From Maea johnstoni (Eukaryota; Annelida; Polychaeta; Spionida; Magelonidae): a DNA stretch of 64,000 nt. Each line of letters opens with the position of its first letter. The stretch's first letter is position 1. Under the pieces are notes generated by a model. That model saw only the letters and a program-made list of their open reading frames with translations, did not search any database and was not told the origin of the DNA. The position numbers and the translations under genes are program-made. Location of the stretch: assembly GCA_963942565.1 (NCBI GenBank), contig OZ012687.1, positions 1,924,002-1,988,001 of the forward strand, written 5' to 3'. Below are positions 46,401 through 56,400 of the stretch, piece after piece.

Positions 46401-46973
46401 AAGATTCGACTACTGCAATGGACTTCTCTGTGGAATACCTGAAGAGCTAATATGTAAGCTCCAGAGAGTACAAAATAATGCCGCCAGGGTGATCACACTC
46501 ACAAAGAAGTATGACCATATCACTCCAGTACTAAAGGAACTTCACTGGTTACCAGTCAGGAAGAGAATTGAATTCAAGATTCTTCTCCTGGCGTACAAGT
46601 GTTTGCATGGAACTGCACCCTCTTACCTGAGGGAAATGCTGAAAGAGTATGTCCCACCACGGACACTGAGATCAACATCCAAGAACTTACTCTGCGAGCC
46701 GAGAACCAACATGAAAACCTACGGTGACAGATCATTTAGTGCCTGTGCCCCAAAACTATGGAATCAGCTCCCAAATAATATTCGGGCAGCTGGGAGTGTG
46801 GCAATCTTCAAACGACAATTGAAAACACATCTGTTCAAAGATGTATTTATCAAATAACTATGTGGATATCAACATCTATCCTCTGACAATGAATGTAATG
46901 CGCCTTTGAGCATGTTTATATGGAAAGGGCGCAATATCAAATGACAATATTATTATTATTATTATTATGTACA
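43440..46973 (+). mobile_element. Near full-length CR1/L2-like non-LTR retrotransposon
   Basis: Contains the long endonuclease/RT frame 43753-46857, a 3' UTR with ATGCGCCTTTGAGCATG and AAAGGGCGCAATATCAAATG, and a (TTA)n tail ending near 46973. The 5' end is not sharply defined; about 300 bp upstream of the frame may be its 5' UTR. No ORF1 is seen, so the copy may be 5' truncated or belong to a one-ORF lineage. No clear target duplication. Confidence 0.85.
43753..46857 (+). CDS. LINE endonuclease-reverse transcriptase, 1034 residues, uninterrupted
   Basis: This protein nicks target DNA and copies the element RNA in place (target-primed reverse transcription). An APE-type endonuclease spans about residues 81-300: LNIQSARNK (catalytic Asn region), LSLTETWL (Glu), GDLNFHLDKK (Asp-x-Asn) and TDHHLLL (Asp-His). 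The reverse transcriptase follows at about 570-830: YRPVSNLSYISKLLERVV, DLSAAFDTID (near 663), PQGSVLGPLLF (near 718) and YADDTQLYL (749-752 is YADD). A conserved C-terminal region has HWLPVRKRIEFKILLL and ends THLFKDVFIK. The first 80 residues look non-conserved, so the functional start may be later than the ATG at 43753. The motifs fit the CR1/L2/Rex1 group; the exact clade is not assigned. With no stops or frameshifts the copy looks young. Confidence 0.93.
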   Translation: MTPLRAYTRNFLLGVQQTTVQQRPRIPLQVLLTLRAYEICSVPRTHRGQSARKIGVGPNRNGAIHSNLLQISTTTPVKTSGLTVGCLNIQSARNKTDIIRDIVINHDIDILSLTETWLTTKDKDDFHVKGLSLPGYELKHTPRRGNQGYGGVGVLHKASIKIIKTDVYKSDSFENMQIKFNTGSRCLDLITLYRPPPNQKNKFTTGQFFEEFSSFLQDKVTGSGDLLMVGDLNFHLDKKTDNTTHKFTDMLGSLGIEQHVNKPTHMSGHILDVIMCRDTDNLVQEVQVGDMITDHHLLLCNVHHPKPHLQKTKIITRAFRSINLPSFRTDISQGLGDPDDNLSVTDLMDIYDTQLTNVLNKHAPPKEKSIVIRPQQPWFSDDLHRAKSEKRKAERLWRRTGLTVHREIFKEERDKYNKLLESSKVSYYNQRIIDCGQDSKAMSQTMNELLFRQKVSKLPEHSSAGELANRFSCFFKEKIDKIRDNLPDCSDINLEIAQSPPVSTLNVLRNTTEEEVWKIICKSPAKSCMLDPIPTWLIKESRSELLPVMTNIINSSLRSSQVPKSMKTAIVTPLLKKSTLDPDILKNYRPVSNLSYISKLLERVVAGRLTDYMTENNLHEHLQSAYKPGHSTETALVKVQNDILTSIDQHGVVILVMLDLSAAFDTIDHDILFSRMENTLGITGQALAWFKSYLSGRTLRIKIDKSFSELQDILWSVPQGSVLGPLLFLIYLLPLGKLIRKHGLELHIYADDTQLYLAIKPFTQQAVDIGVARLEGCLTDIYTWMSQNKLKLNADKTEVLVLGTPKQRAKISVPSISVNGEIVKILNIPIGNLGSVFDPSMNMAAHVSKAVKSANYHLRNIGRIRKYLTAESTKGAVISLVTSRFDYCNGLLCGIPEELICKLQRVQNNAARVITLTKKYDHITPVLKELHWLPVRKRIEFKILLLAYKCLHGTAPSYLREMLKEYVPPRTLRSTSKNLLCEPRTNMKTYGDRSFSACAPKLWNQLPNNIRAAGSVAIFKRQLKTHLFKDVFIK

Positions 46974-46979
46974 TGGGCA

Positions 46980-48320
46980 GACGTCACGTGATCTAAATCC
47001 TGAGGCCGGACTGAATATAATTCTCTATTCTGATTGGTTATTATATAAATGTTGCCTTTGCCGCGGAAAATCGTGACTTCCTTATTTTAATTTAGCATGA
47101 AGTTTTCAAATATATAAAATATTTTAAGCGGACATAAAGTATATTTTTCAGTATAGGAAGGAAAATTACTAAGAAAAAAATTACTGTGTGTATAGACTAG
47201 CGCCAGTCTCACAATCACGTCACGGATGAGGGACTGGTATCGCCCACCATCTATTGTTGGCGTGAAGCGGCTTATAGGACTGCCAGTAGTCTACTATGTC
47301 GTGTATAGAATGAAATCAGGAGACTTCGTAACCAAACTGGTTCGTAACCAAACTTGATGCGTACCCAAGTAGCTTCGCACCCAAGAGATTTCGAAGTCTC
47401 CAGCTTGCGCCTATAATTACGATATTTGTTTCATTTCTACAAAAATGATACAAATCTAGTCATTATAAATTATTTTTCTCTATAATGTTAATGTTCTTTA
47501 TACATCCGGTTCCCTCACAAGTTCATAAATAACTTGGCCCCGCCTTTTGACTATTGATGCTTTGCATCTACAACCGTACTTGTTTACGAAGGGGGAGATA
47601 GTCTTCAGTGGTCATGAATCAGCCAGAGGCGCAGCTGGTGGGCGCGGCAAAAGGTAGCACCCAATACATGGACATCCTTAGTTCAGAACTGTTTAATAGT
47701 TATTGACCACATATGGCGAATATTAATACTGTAAATCACTTAAATATAGCGGGAACAATAAGATAGCGATAATAGCGCTCTGCCCATATGCGCTATTGTA
47801 AAATCCCCGTCTTTATTAAATTCTTAATTGAACTTGCTGCTGCTGTTCCTGTTCACCGCTATACTTAGATCACGCTATCCAGGGCAGTACCGTAATTGCG
47901 CTGTATAATGTTCACGCCATGTCTAAGTGATTTACAGTACTTCATACATGGGCTGTTTCGTTTTAAGATATGCCACGTATTCCCCGACACCTTACACTTA
48001 GGCCCCAAAAAAGACTTGTTATAAATGAGCTCCTGTATGACAAACGAGCACTGGGACTTCCATTTTTCATCTTACTTTTTATTAGCATATAATAAAGTAA
48101 CGACATTTAAGTGAATTCACTCATAAGTGAACTTGAAGAATTTGGTAAAGTTAGGATATTTTCCATATGACATTTAGTGACGAGGGAGGGAACGAGTACC
48201 CGGCAAAACCACCGCATATTCTCAAGGCACTGATAACTTTCCCATTGGCCCCGGCCGAACCAATGCTGTGGAGAATCTTGTTCATAATTTGAATTTGAAC
48301 TCGAATTTCGTTTATCCTCA
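46980..48320. other. No assignable feature
   Basis: Between the LINE tail and the SINE/minisatellite block. No coding exon. A short run near 47320-47400 repeats CGTAACCAAACT/CGTACCCAAG words three to four times (a minor tandem repeat). Confidence 0.4.
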
Positions 48321-48329
48321 ATAAATGCT

Positions 48330-48500
48330 TTATCAAGGCTTAACCGTGACTAACCAATTGCAAATGGTGTAAGAAATCGAAGCATTCGGAAGCCACCGCA
48401 TAACCCAAAGTAGCAGCCCATGTATTTTTTCACTTTCCTCGAGCCGTATCCCAATCGAGTAAAGAGAGACAGCGGGCAGTCAGTGGCAATACCTTAGACC
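48330..48500 (-). mobile_element. SINE body adjoining the minisatellite
   Basis: On the minus strand: GTGGTCTAAGGTATTGCCAC (box A region), then ACTGACTGCCCGCTGTCTCTC, a box B-like CTCGATTGGGATACGGCTC, and a body ending near GGGTTATGCGGTGGCTTCC. This layout (head, box B, body) identifies the minisatellite unit that follows as the SINE head. Confidence 0.6.
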
Positions 48501-49158
48501 ACAGGGCTATTGTGTCAGGCCCTCAGTGGTGAGTGGCAGTTGGCAGTCAGTGGCAATGTCTTAGACCACTCGGCTATTGTGGCAGGCCCTCAGTGGTGAG
48601 TAGCAGTTGGCAGTCAGTGGCAATGTCTAAGACCACTCGGCTATTGTGGCAGGCCCTCAGTGGTGAGAGGCAGCGGGCAGTCAGTGGCAATGCCTCAGAC
48701 CACTCGGCTATTGGGGCAGGCCCTCAGTGGTGAGAAGCAGCGGGCAGTCAGTGGCAATGCCTTAGACCACTCGGCTATTGTGGCAGGCCCTCAGTGGTGA
48801 GAGGCAGCGGGCAGTCAGTGGCAATGCCTTAGATCACTCGGCTATTGTGGCAGGCCCTCAGTGGTGGGAGGCAGCGGGCAGTCAGTGGCAATGCCTTAGA
48901 CCACTCGGCTGTTAGGACAGGCCCTCAGTGGTGAGAGACAGGGGGCAGTCAGTGGCAATGCCTTAGACCACTCGGCTATTGTGGCAGGCCCTCAGTGGTG
49001 AGTGGCAGTTGGCAGTCAGTGGCAATGTCTTAGACCACTCGGCTATTGTGGCAGGCCCTCAGTGGTGAGTGGCAGTTGGCAGTCAGTGGCAATGTCTTAG
49101 ACCACTCGGCTATTGTGGCAGGCCCTCAGTGGTGAGAGGCAGCCGGCAGTCAGTGGCA
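48476..49158 (-). repeat. 67 bp minisatellite derived from a SINE head, first tract (about 10 copies)
   Basis: The unit (plus strand) starts GGCAGTCAGTGGCAATGYCT and ends TGGTGAGWGGCAGYK. On the minus strand each unit contains TAGCCGAGTGGTCTAAGGC, a box A very like that of tRNA-Leu/Ser genes, but no box B. Variants alternate (GAGAGGCAGCGG versus GAGTGGCAGTT), hinting at higher-order units. Confidence 0.9.
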
Positions 49159-49467
49159 ATATATATATATATATATATATATACTTTATTGACTGTAATG
49201 GAATTACAAAGTGTACAAATATAGAAGATAAATAATGAGAACGGAAAATAATTATACACAAAAGGTTTGATCCATACTTGGATTCACAAATCATATAATA
49301 AGAAAAGATACAAACATAGCAAAAAAAGAAATAAATACCAGGTAAGAATACTGGTCTGATTAGAGGAAATAACGAAATAAGATTATGTATTAAAGAAAAA
49401 CCCTTTTAGACCATTCAAGAGAGGTGTGTGAAGGCATAAAATTTGGAGTTAGGTTAGACTTTTTCAA
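49159..49467 (-). mobile_element. Insert of about 305 bp splitting the minisatellite
   Basis: The insert begins with an (AT)n run and TACTTTATTGACTGTAATGG and ends TTTTTCAATG. CAAT occurs on both sides and could be a short target duplication. Read on the minus strand it ends GTCAATAAAGTATATATATA, a polyadenylation-like signal plus simple tail, like the retroposon 3' end at 21.5 kb. Confidence 0.55.
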
Positions 49468-50144
49468 TGCCTTAGATCAATCGGCTATTGTGGCAGGCCC
49501 TCAGTGGTGAGTGGCAGGTGGCAGTCAGCGGCAATATCTTAGACCACTCGGCTATTGTGGCAGGCCCTCAGTGGTGAGAGGCAGCGGGCAGTCAGTGGCA
49601 ATGCCTTAGATCACTCGGCTATTGTGGCAGGCCCTCAGTGGTGAGTGGCAGGTGGCAGTCAGTGGCAATATCTTAGACCACTCGGCTATTGGGGCAGGCC
49701 CTCAGTGGTGAGAGGCAGCGGGCAGTCAGTGGCAATGCCTTAGATCACTCGGCTATTGTGGCAGGCCCTCAGTGGTGAGTGGCAGGTGGCAGTCAGTGGC
49801 AATATCTTAGACCACTCGGCTATTGTGGCAGGCCCTCAGTGGTGAGAGGCAGCGGGCAGTCAGTGGCAATGCCTTAGATCACTCGGCTATTGTGGCAGGC
49901 CCTCAGTGGTGGGAGGCAGCGGGCAGTCAGTAGCAATGCCTTAGATCACTCGGCTATTGTGGCAGGCCCTCAGTGTTGAGTGGCAGGTGGCAGTCAGTGG
50001 CAATGCCTTAGACCACTCGGTTATTGTGGCAGGCCCTCAGTCGTGGGAGGCAGCGGGCAGTCAGTGGCAATGCCTTAGACTACTCGGCTATTGGGGCAGG
50101 CCCTCAGTGGTGGGTGGCAGTTGGCAGTCAGTGGCAGTGCCTTA
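49468..50144 (-). repeat. 67 bp SINE-head minisatellite, second tract (about 10 copies)
   Basis: Continues the same unit as 48476-49158. Here a longer pattern is visible: units with GAGTGGCAGGTGGCAGTC alternate with GAGAGGCAGCGGGCAGTC units, so roughly 134 bp dimers were amplified. A last partial unit resumes after the Harbinger-type insertion (50754-50781). Confidence 0.9.
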
Positions 50145-50753
50145 AGGCCTGTTCCCACATCTGCGATCTAGTGTAGCGACGGCACAGCGATTTCAGCGAA
50201 TTATGAATCGCTGCGGTCGCTGTGCCACCGCTACGCAGATCGGTGTGGTCCGTTAAGCCATCGTTGCGGTTGCTACGCATCCGCAGCGGATCGCTGTGGC
50301 CGAGCATCTGTTGCGATTTTTTTGAACATGCTCAAAAAGATCGCTGTTGAAAAAGTAGGGCACTGGATCGCTTATGGTCCGCAGTGCAGTCGCTGTGCAG
50401 TCGTTGTGAGGTCGCTGTGCCATCGATGAGGTCGCTGTGCCATCTTAATAATCGTTATGCTATCGCCTCACTCGTTACGTACTCGTTAATCTATCGTTAC
50501 CCTAACGACCTATGGAAAGTTCAGTTAAGCCCCGTTCCCACATCTGCGATCTTGTGTTGCGACCGCACAGCGACCGCAGCGAATTATAAATCGCTGCGGT
50601 CGCTACACTAGATCGCAGATGTGGGAACGGGCTCAACGATCTGGTCGCTACAAACATTAATTGGGTCAATCTACAGCGATCACACAGCGATTCATAATTC
50701 GCTGCGGTCGCTGTGCCGCCGCTACACTAGATCGCAGATGTGGGAACGGGCCT
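50145..50753. mobile_element. PIF/Harbinger-type MITE inserted in the minisatellite
   Basis: Ends AGGCCTGTTCCCACATCTGC and the inverse GCAGATGTGGGAACGGGCCT, with TTA on both sides (50142-50144 and 50754-50756). The three-base TWA target site fits PIF/Harbinger elements. The host unit reads GCCTTAGACC, so the insertion point is exact. The inside is full of GCGATCGC/GCTGCGGTCGC words and contains a second, shorter palindrome with the same termini (about 50526-50632), i.e. a nested or duplicated relative. No coding content. Confidence 0.85.
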
Positions 50754-50781
50754 TTAGACCACTCGGCTATTGGGGCAGGCC

Positions 50782-51640
50782 CATGCTGTAGACAGAATGG
50801 AATGCTCGCCTCTTAGTATCCTGCACTCTTTTACACGTCTATAACCACACTCTTCGTCCTCGACAAGTGTAATATTTTTGCTCCTGAACTCGGTATTGAG
50901 ATAAGTGTGAACTGAGGCATCTATTTCCAATATATCTGAAGGAGAATTGTTGGTAAATTCTGATGGACGAATCTCCTTTGACAGATAATTTCCAGATCGC
51001 GCTTTCCAGCAAGTAGTGTGCCCTCAGTGCACCGCCACAAGGGTGACTGATCTAGTAGGAGGACTGAGAACGAGTGCCGTACCTATCGATTTTCAGGTTC
51101 AATCCGGTACCCTGTGGAGTAGATCTATTGCGTCCATAAACACAGGTTAGCAACGTAATTGCGTACAATTCCCCGAATACTCCATACACAAACATTGCCG
51201 CCTACGAACAGCCTTTGAAAAACGGGATAATTTTCGTATGATCGCATTATACAAACACCCACCATGGTGCGCACATTCTCCGACGACTTTGATTATCGCT
51301 CATCAGTTACAGTAATATTCGAAAAAATATTTGTCAAGAAATTATTGTATCCGACAACAACAGCGACTATGGTGAAATATTTCTCGAGAAATGGCTTTGT
51401 TTTCCAGATATTTCTATACATGCCTTGCCCCGTGCATGATCTAAATATACAAACAGTGCATTTGTTACACGGTCGATTCTTATCGCTAGACATGTACACA
51501 ACTCTCATACTTCTCTAATGACGTGCCATTAATGGCCTCGTGAATGATAATTTAAGATTCACAATTTATTAATTCCTTGCGTGCATTTGAAAATCCTGAA
51601 CGTAACAAACTGGTCTGAGGGGCGAGGTGGGGCGGACTTT
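50782..51640. other. No assignable feature
   Basis: Unique-looking DNA between two repeat arrays. Opposed open frames of about 70-80 codons near 51264-51518 show no motifs. Confidence 0.35.
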
Positions 51641-51644
51641 TAAA

Positions 51645-53246
51645 ATTTCGTTTATACTCACTTTTTCTGCCATGGTGGCTCTGGAATAAAGAACTTCGTT
51701 TATACTCACTGTTTCTGTCATGGTGGCTTTGGAATAAAGAACTTCGTTTATACTCACTGTTTCTGCCATGGTGGCTTTGGAATAAAGAACTTCGTTTATA
51801 CTCACTGTTTCTGCCATGGTGGCTTTGGAATAAAGAACTTCGTTTATACTCACTTTTTCTGCCATGGTGGCTTTGGAATAAAGAACTTCGTTTATACTCA
51901 CTGTTTCTGTCATGGTGGCTTTGGAATAAAGAACTTCGTTTATACTCACTGTTTCTGTCATGGTGGCTTTGGAATAAGAACTTCGTTTATACTCACTGTT
52001 TCTGCCATGGTGGCTTTGGAATAAAGAACTTCGTTTATACTCACTGTTTCTGTCATGGTGGCTTTGGAATAAAGAACTTCGTTTATACTCACTGTTTCTG
52101 TCATGGTGGCTTTGGAATAAAGAACTTCGTTTATACTCACTGTTTCTGTCATGGTGGCTTTGGAATAAAGAACTTCGTTTATACTCACTTTTTCTGCCAT
52201 GGTGGCTTTGGAATAAAGAACTTCGTTTATACTCACTTTTTCTGCCATGGTGGCTTTGGAATAAAGAACTTCGTTTATACTCACTGTTTCTGTCATGGTG
52301 GCTTTGGAATAAAGAACTTCGTTTATACTCACTGTTTCTGTCATGGTGGCTTTGGAATAAAGAACTTCGTTTATACTCACTGTTTCTGTCATGGTGGCTT
52401 TGGAATAAAGAACTTCGTTTATACTCACTGTTTCTGTCATGGTGGCTTTGGAATAAAGAACTTCGTTTATACTCACTTTTTCTGGCATGGTGGCTTTGGA
52501 ATAAAGAACTTCGTTTATACTCACTGTTTCTGTCATGGTGGCTTTGGAATAAAGAACTTCGTTTATACTCACTGTTTCTGTCATGGTGGCTTTGGAATAA
52601 AGAACTTCGTTTATACTCACTGTTTCTGTCATGGTGGCTTTGGAATAAAGAACTTCGTTTATACTCACTTTTTCTGGCATGGTGGCTTTGGAATAAAGAA
52701 CTTCGTTTATACTCACTTTTTCTGCCGTGGTGGCTCTGGAATAAGAACTTCGTTTATACTCACTTTTTCTGTCATGGTGGCTTTGGAATAAGAATTTCGT
52801 TTATACTCACTTTTTCTGCCATGGTGGCTTTGGAATAAGAACTTCGTTTATCCTCACTTTTTCTGCCGTGGTGGCTCTGGAATAAGGAACTTCTTTTTAC
52901 CCTCACTTTTTCTGCAATGGTGGCTTTGGAATAAGAACTTCCTTTATACTCACTTTTTCTGTCATGGTGGCTTTGGAATAAGAATTTCGTTTATACTCAC
53001 TTTTTCTGCCATGGTGGCTTTGGAATAAGAACTTCGTTTATCCTCACTTTTTCTGCCGTGGTGGCTCTGGAATAAGGAACTTCTTTTTACCCTCACTTTT
53101 TCTGCCGTGGTGGCTCTGGAATAAGAACTTCCTTTATACTCACTTTTTCTGTCATGGTGGCTTTGGAATAAGAATTTCGTTTATACTCACTTTTTCTGCC
53201 ATGGTGGCTCTGGAGTAAGAACTTCGTTTATACTCACTATTTCTCA
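51645..53246 (-). repeat. 48 bp tandem array, about 33 copies, open on the minus strand
   Basis: The plus unit reads TTTGGAATAAAGAACTTCGT, then TTATACTCACTGTTTCTG, then TCATGGTGGC. On the minus strand nearly every unit has TATAAA, then 26 bp later GCCACCATGR (a Kozak-type start), then GAAACAGTGAGT or GAAAAAGTGAGT (a splice-donor match), which overlaps the next TATAAA. Because 48 is a multiple of three the array reads as 16-residue repeats (SINEVLYSKATMTETV) over 16 copies (51958-52716) and again over 51569-51961; one 47 bp unit shifts frame between them. Units past 52730 are mostly 47 bp and more diverged. No flanking coding exons were found, so it is called a satellite and not a gene. Confidence 0.93.
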
Positions 53247-54723
53247 CGGCGACCCGTAGTGCCCCCCCCCCCCCCTCAAAGCCTGGCACTAGGTTCGTGG
53301 CAATATTCTCATTCTGTGTGGATAAATCGTGACTAGCTAGTTATTGTTGATGTGGGAAGCCGGACAACCAACACTTAACTAATAACCCCACGTCACTGGC
53401 AACTTTCCTACATGCCCCAGCCGGCATTCGCATCTGGGCAGTGGTGAGACACAATGGTGTCACCTTAGTTGCTGTATAGTGAGAATAAATCGTTACTGGT
53501 GGCATCCGGGGTATTCACGCAAACCACAGCCTAACTTCAAGTCACTGCAAACTATCCATAGTCAGCGAGCAGTACTTGACAGTTGAGTGGTGAGAAACAG
53601 TCCGTGGGACATTTCCCAATTGATACGAAATCAGCTGTTGGAAGCTAAGAAAATCTCAAAAAGACAAACAAACACACAGACGGAGCATGCTGCTATAGAT
53701 TAGTGTTTGGCATTGTGTTGTGTTACCGCATTGTGGTAGATTCTATGGCTCACTGGTGACCGATATTGCTATTGAGGTCGGCAGTTCGCGCAGAAATCTA
53801 TTTATCGATCTGCGGCTGGCTGCATTCCAGCTGGTTGTCAGTTTCACAGCAACAGATAATCTATTTAAGGTAATTTGTGGTCGTTTTCCCACTACCAGGG
53901 CCGTATTCCGGTTGTATGAACACAGCAGATGTTCGCGTACAGGCTTGCTTATGTTCCATTTATCAAAATTTTATCTTGGATCAGCATCTTATAGTTACAT
54001 TCATTGTGGTGATTGTAAAGGTAATAGTAGGTAGCACCTCTGTTCGACCACAGACGATCACTCATCTCTGAATACCATGGACTGCATGTTAAGCTATAGG
54101 GAAGATTTTAAAAATTGTGTCACCTAGGTTATGCTCCTGGCGGTTAAGGTGCTTAAATAGTGTAATCCGACACCCGTAGAACACTTCTGTACATGTTACC
54201 GTATAATCATTCACTTTCTGTGGCCGTTTTGCCAGTTTTTTTTGGATTTTACTTCCATTATGATAGAACTCTGTATGATTTTACATTTCAATGCAGTAAA
54301 TAAACATAAAATTACTTGCATATCTATTATATAACTGGGATTCTATTATAAACAGTTGCTAAGCATAGAGACGCCCCTTCTGGCTTAAAACCATGACATA
54401 ATTCCCCTGAACAAATACTGAAAATATTACTCAAAAATAAAGGATGAACAACAACATCCAAACCTTTTTTTCTATGATCAAATTTAATAAAGCAGTAAGG
54501 TTTTTGAAGGTCACTATGGGTGATTGTGTGACCACACCATGAGGCATACTTCATAATAAACTCATATTATGTTAACACCTATTTTCTTATGTTCATCCTC
54601 TATTTTCAAAATTCTCGACATATTTTCGTATTGCATTCTTTTATTCTTTCATTTTAATTATTCCTTCCAATAGTTGTGTGTGGTTTCTCTGACTTTGTGC
54701 ATCCTTTTCTTTAAGAACCATCT
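53247..54723. other. No assignable gene; one SINE fragment
   Basis: Contains the SINE fragment at 53375-53610 and otherwise no supportable feature. An open frame of 104 codons at 53720-54034 has no recognisable motif. Confidence 0.35.
53375..53610 (-). mobile_element. SINE copies (box A SINE family), antisense
   Basis: Plus-strand words CCACGTCACTGGCAACTTTC, CATGCCCCAGCCGGCATTCG and GGGCAGTGGTGAGA match the body, box B region and head of the family in reverse complement. A second body segment (AACCACAGCCTAACTTCAAG, then TCACTGCAAAC) follows, ending near GAGCAGTACTTGACAG. Two diverged copies may be joined. Confidence 0.55.
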
Positions 54724-55048
54724 CCAGATAGTAATTATTTCTGCATCCTGTATTCTCGCATTCTTAGTGCACCCTGTATTTTCTGAATTCTCTATTTTTG
54801 TTGTTTTTCAGCACATCCCCTCAATTTATTTTACTTCTCTGTCTCATAATATTGATTTCTGCATCCTTTTTGTATTTCTCTACATTTTGCCATCTGAAAG
54901 TGCTGTGACATTTTCATAAAAGTGACAGAATTCAAGGGAAAATGTTATTTATTCATTTGATTGACTTCACCAGAAGGGTAGATACCAGGGAGATGCAGCA
55001 AAGGGGCCTTTTACCACACAATCACATAGGTATTTAGAATTTCAATTA

Positions 55049-55227
55049 TACAGGCAACTCTGCTTAATTCGGATATGTGTAATCCAGATTTACATCTAAA
55101 CCGGACAGATAAGAAGGTCCTAGTGCCTTCCTATACATATAATTCCTATATGCATAATCCAAATTTTGCCTGATCCGGACAGAAATATAGGATCCACATC
55201 AGTCTGGATTAAGCAGAGTTGCCTGTA
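55049..55227. mobile_element. 179 bp MITE with TA target site, copy 1
   Basis: Termini TACAGGCAACTCTGCTTAAT and ATTAAGCAGAGTTGCCTGTA are perfect inverted repeats, flanked by TA. The ends and TA site resemble pogo/Tigger-type MITEs. The interior has a CCGGACAGATAAGAAGGTCC segment partly mirrored by GATCCGGACAGAAATATAGG. Confidence 0.85.
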
Positions 55228-55235
55228 TATCATTA

Positions 55236-55395
55236 CCTTTTCTGCCAAGTCGTGACTAAGCAGAAGTCACTAGCAACTTTCTACCATGCCCAAGCTAGGA
55301 TTCGAACCTTGGCAGTTGTGGCTGAGAGACAGCAAGCAGTCAGTGACAATCACATAAGGCTAAGTGCTCAGTGTACACACATTGTGCTCAGTGTA
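55236..55395 (-). mobile_element. SINE copy (box A SINE family), copy 1
   Basis: On the minus strand: ACTGACTGCTTGCTGTCTCTC, then CCAAGGTTCGAATCCTAGC (clear box B), then GGCATGGTAGAAAGTTGC and AGTGACTTCTGCTTAGTCAC. Box A is decayed. The best place in the window to see box B of this family. A second copy is at 58159-58318 through the duplication. Confidence 0.7.
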
Positions 55396-55915
55396 CACAC
55401 AAGTGTGACTAAGGTGTGCAATGTAATCAGTGCTGCACTTGGGCTATTAACGGCCATACTATTGAAAAATATTGTGCCTGTTGGCTACAAGCAGGGTATA
55501 TCAGTGGATCCCCTAATGCGGCCTATACCACAGGTCACGTGGTGAGAGCTGCTAGTGACGAGTCCATTTTATATTCCATTAAGACTTCTTTGACTTTTTA
55601 GAGTTATGGAGGGAAGCAGAAAAAAGAGAGTGAGGGGGGAAATAATTCCTGTGAATTGATTGGAAGCTGATTCTCGCTCTCTATTATTGCAATTATTTCT
55701 CTCTTTGATTCACCGATTATCCTCTCATCTTTCACTTGACATTCATTTTGAAAGTCCATTTCTTAAAAATACTGTGTAATTTAGGGGGGGGGGGGGGAAG
55801 ACTCCGGGAGAGTATACCTTGACTTTTTTTTAAAGTTTTAAACCTCCCGCGCATCATTGAATAGGACCTAGAATACAAACCCGTGCTGAGCACGGGGGCC
55901 TGCTAGTATATATAA

Positions 55916-56031
<116 letters not shown>

Positions 56032-56309
56032 AAATATATACCGGGGTGAAGTTAAAAAGTAAGCCAAGGGCCGTTTACTCAGCTTTCTTCTATCTCAAGA
56101 AAATCTCTGTGTATAAGTGGTCAAAGTTTTCAGGCATTAGAGTAGACCTGAGGACAAACCAATATCACTATATTTGTATTGTTTCCAACTATTAGAAATT
56201 CATGGTAATAGACAACAGAACAAATTAAAAGACAAGATTTCTCGTTCCGCCGATCGCCACCAGGTTCACCTCAAACACTCCTGTGTGTTTTAAAGTTGCG
56301 TTGGCCAGT

Positions 56310-56400
56310 GGGCTTATAGTGCCTGCCGCTATAGCTGAGTGGCCTAAGGCATGGCCTTGGACTGCTCGCTGTCTCTCAGTATTGTCTTTGTTAATGTCCA
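56310..56400 (+). mobile_element. SINE head (box A SINE family), sense
   Basis: CTATAGCTGAGTGGCCTAAG, then GCATGGCCTTGGACTGCTCG, then CTGTCTCTCAG: a tRNA-Leu/Ser-like box A and head. Copy 2 is at about 59232-59322, with ACTACTCGC for ACTGCTCGC. Confidence 0.6.

Noticed and set aside
53720-54034. 104-codon plus-strand frame
   Set aside because: No motifs, no conserved pattern and an opposed overlapping frame; indistinguishable from chance.
55219-55545. 108-codon frame conserved in two places (also 58142-58468)
   Set aside because: The identity comes from the recent 2.9 kb tandem duplication, and the frame runs through an antisense SINE; it is not evidence for a gene.
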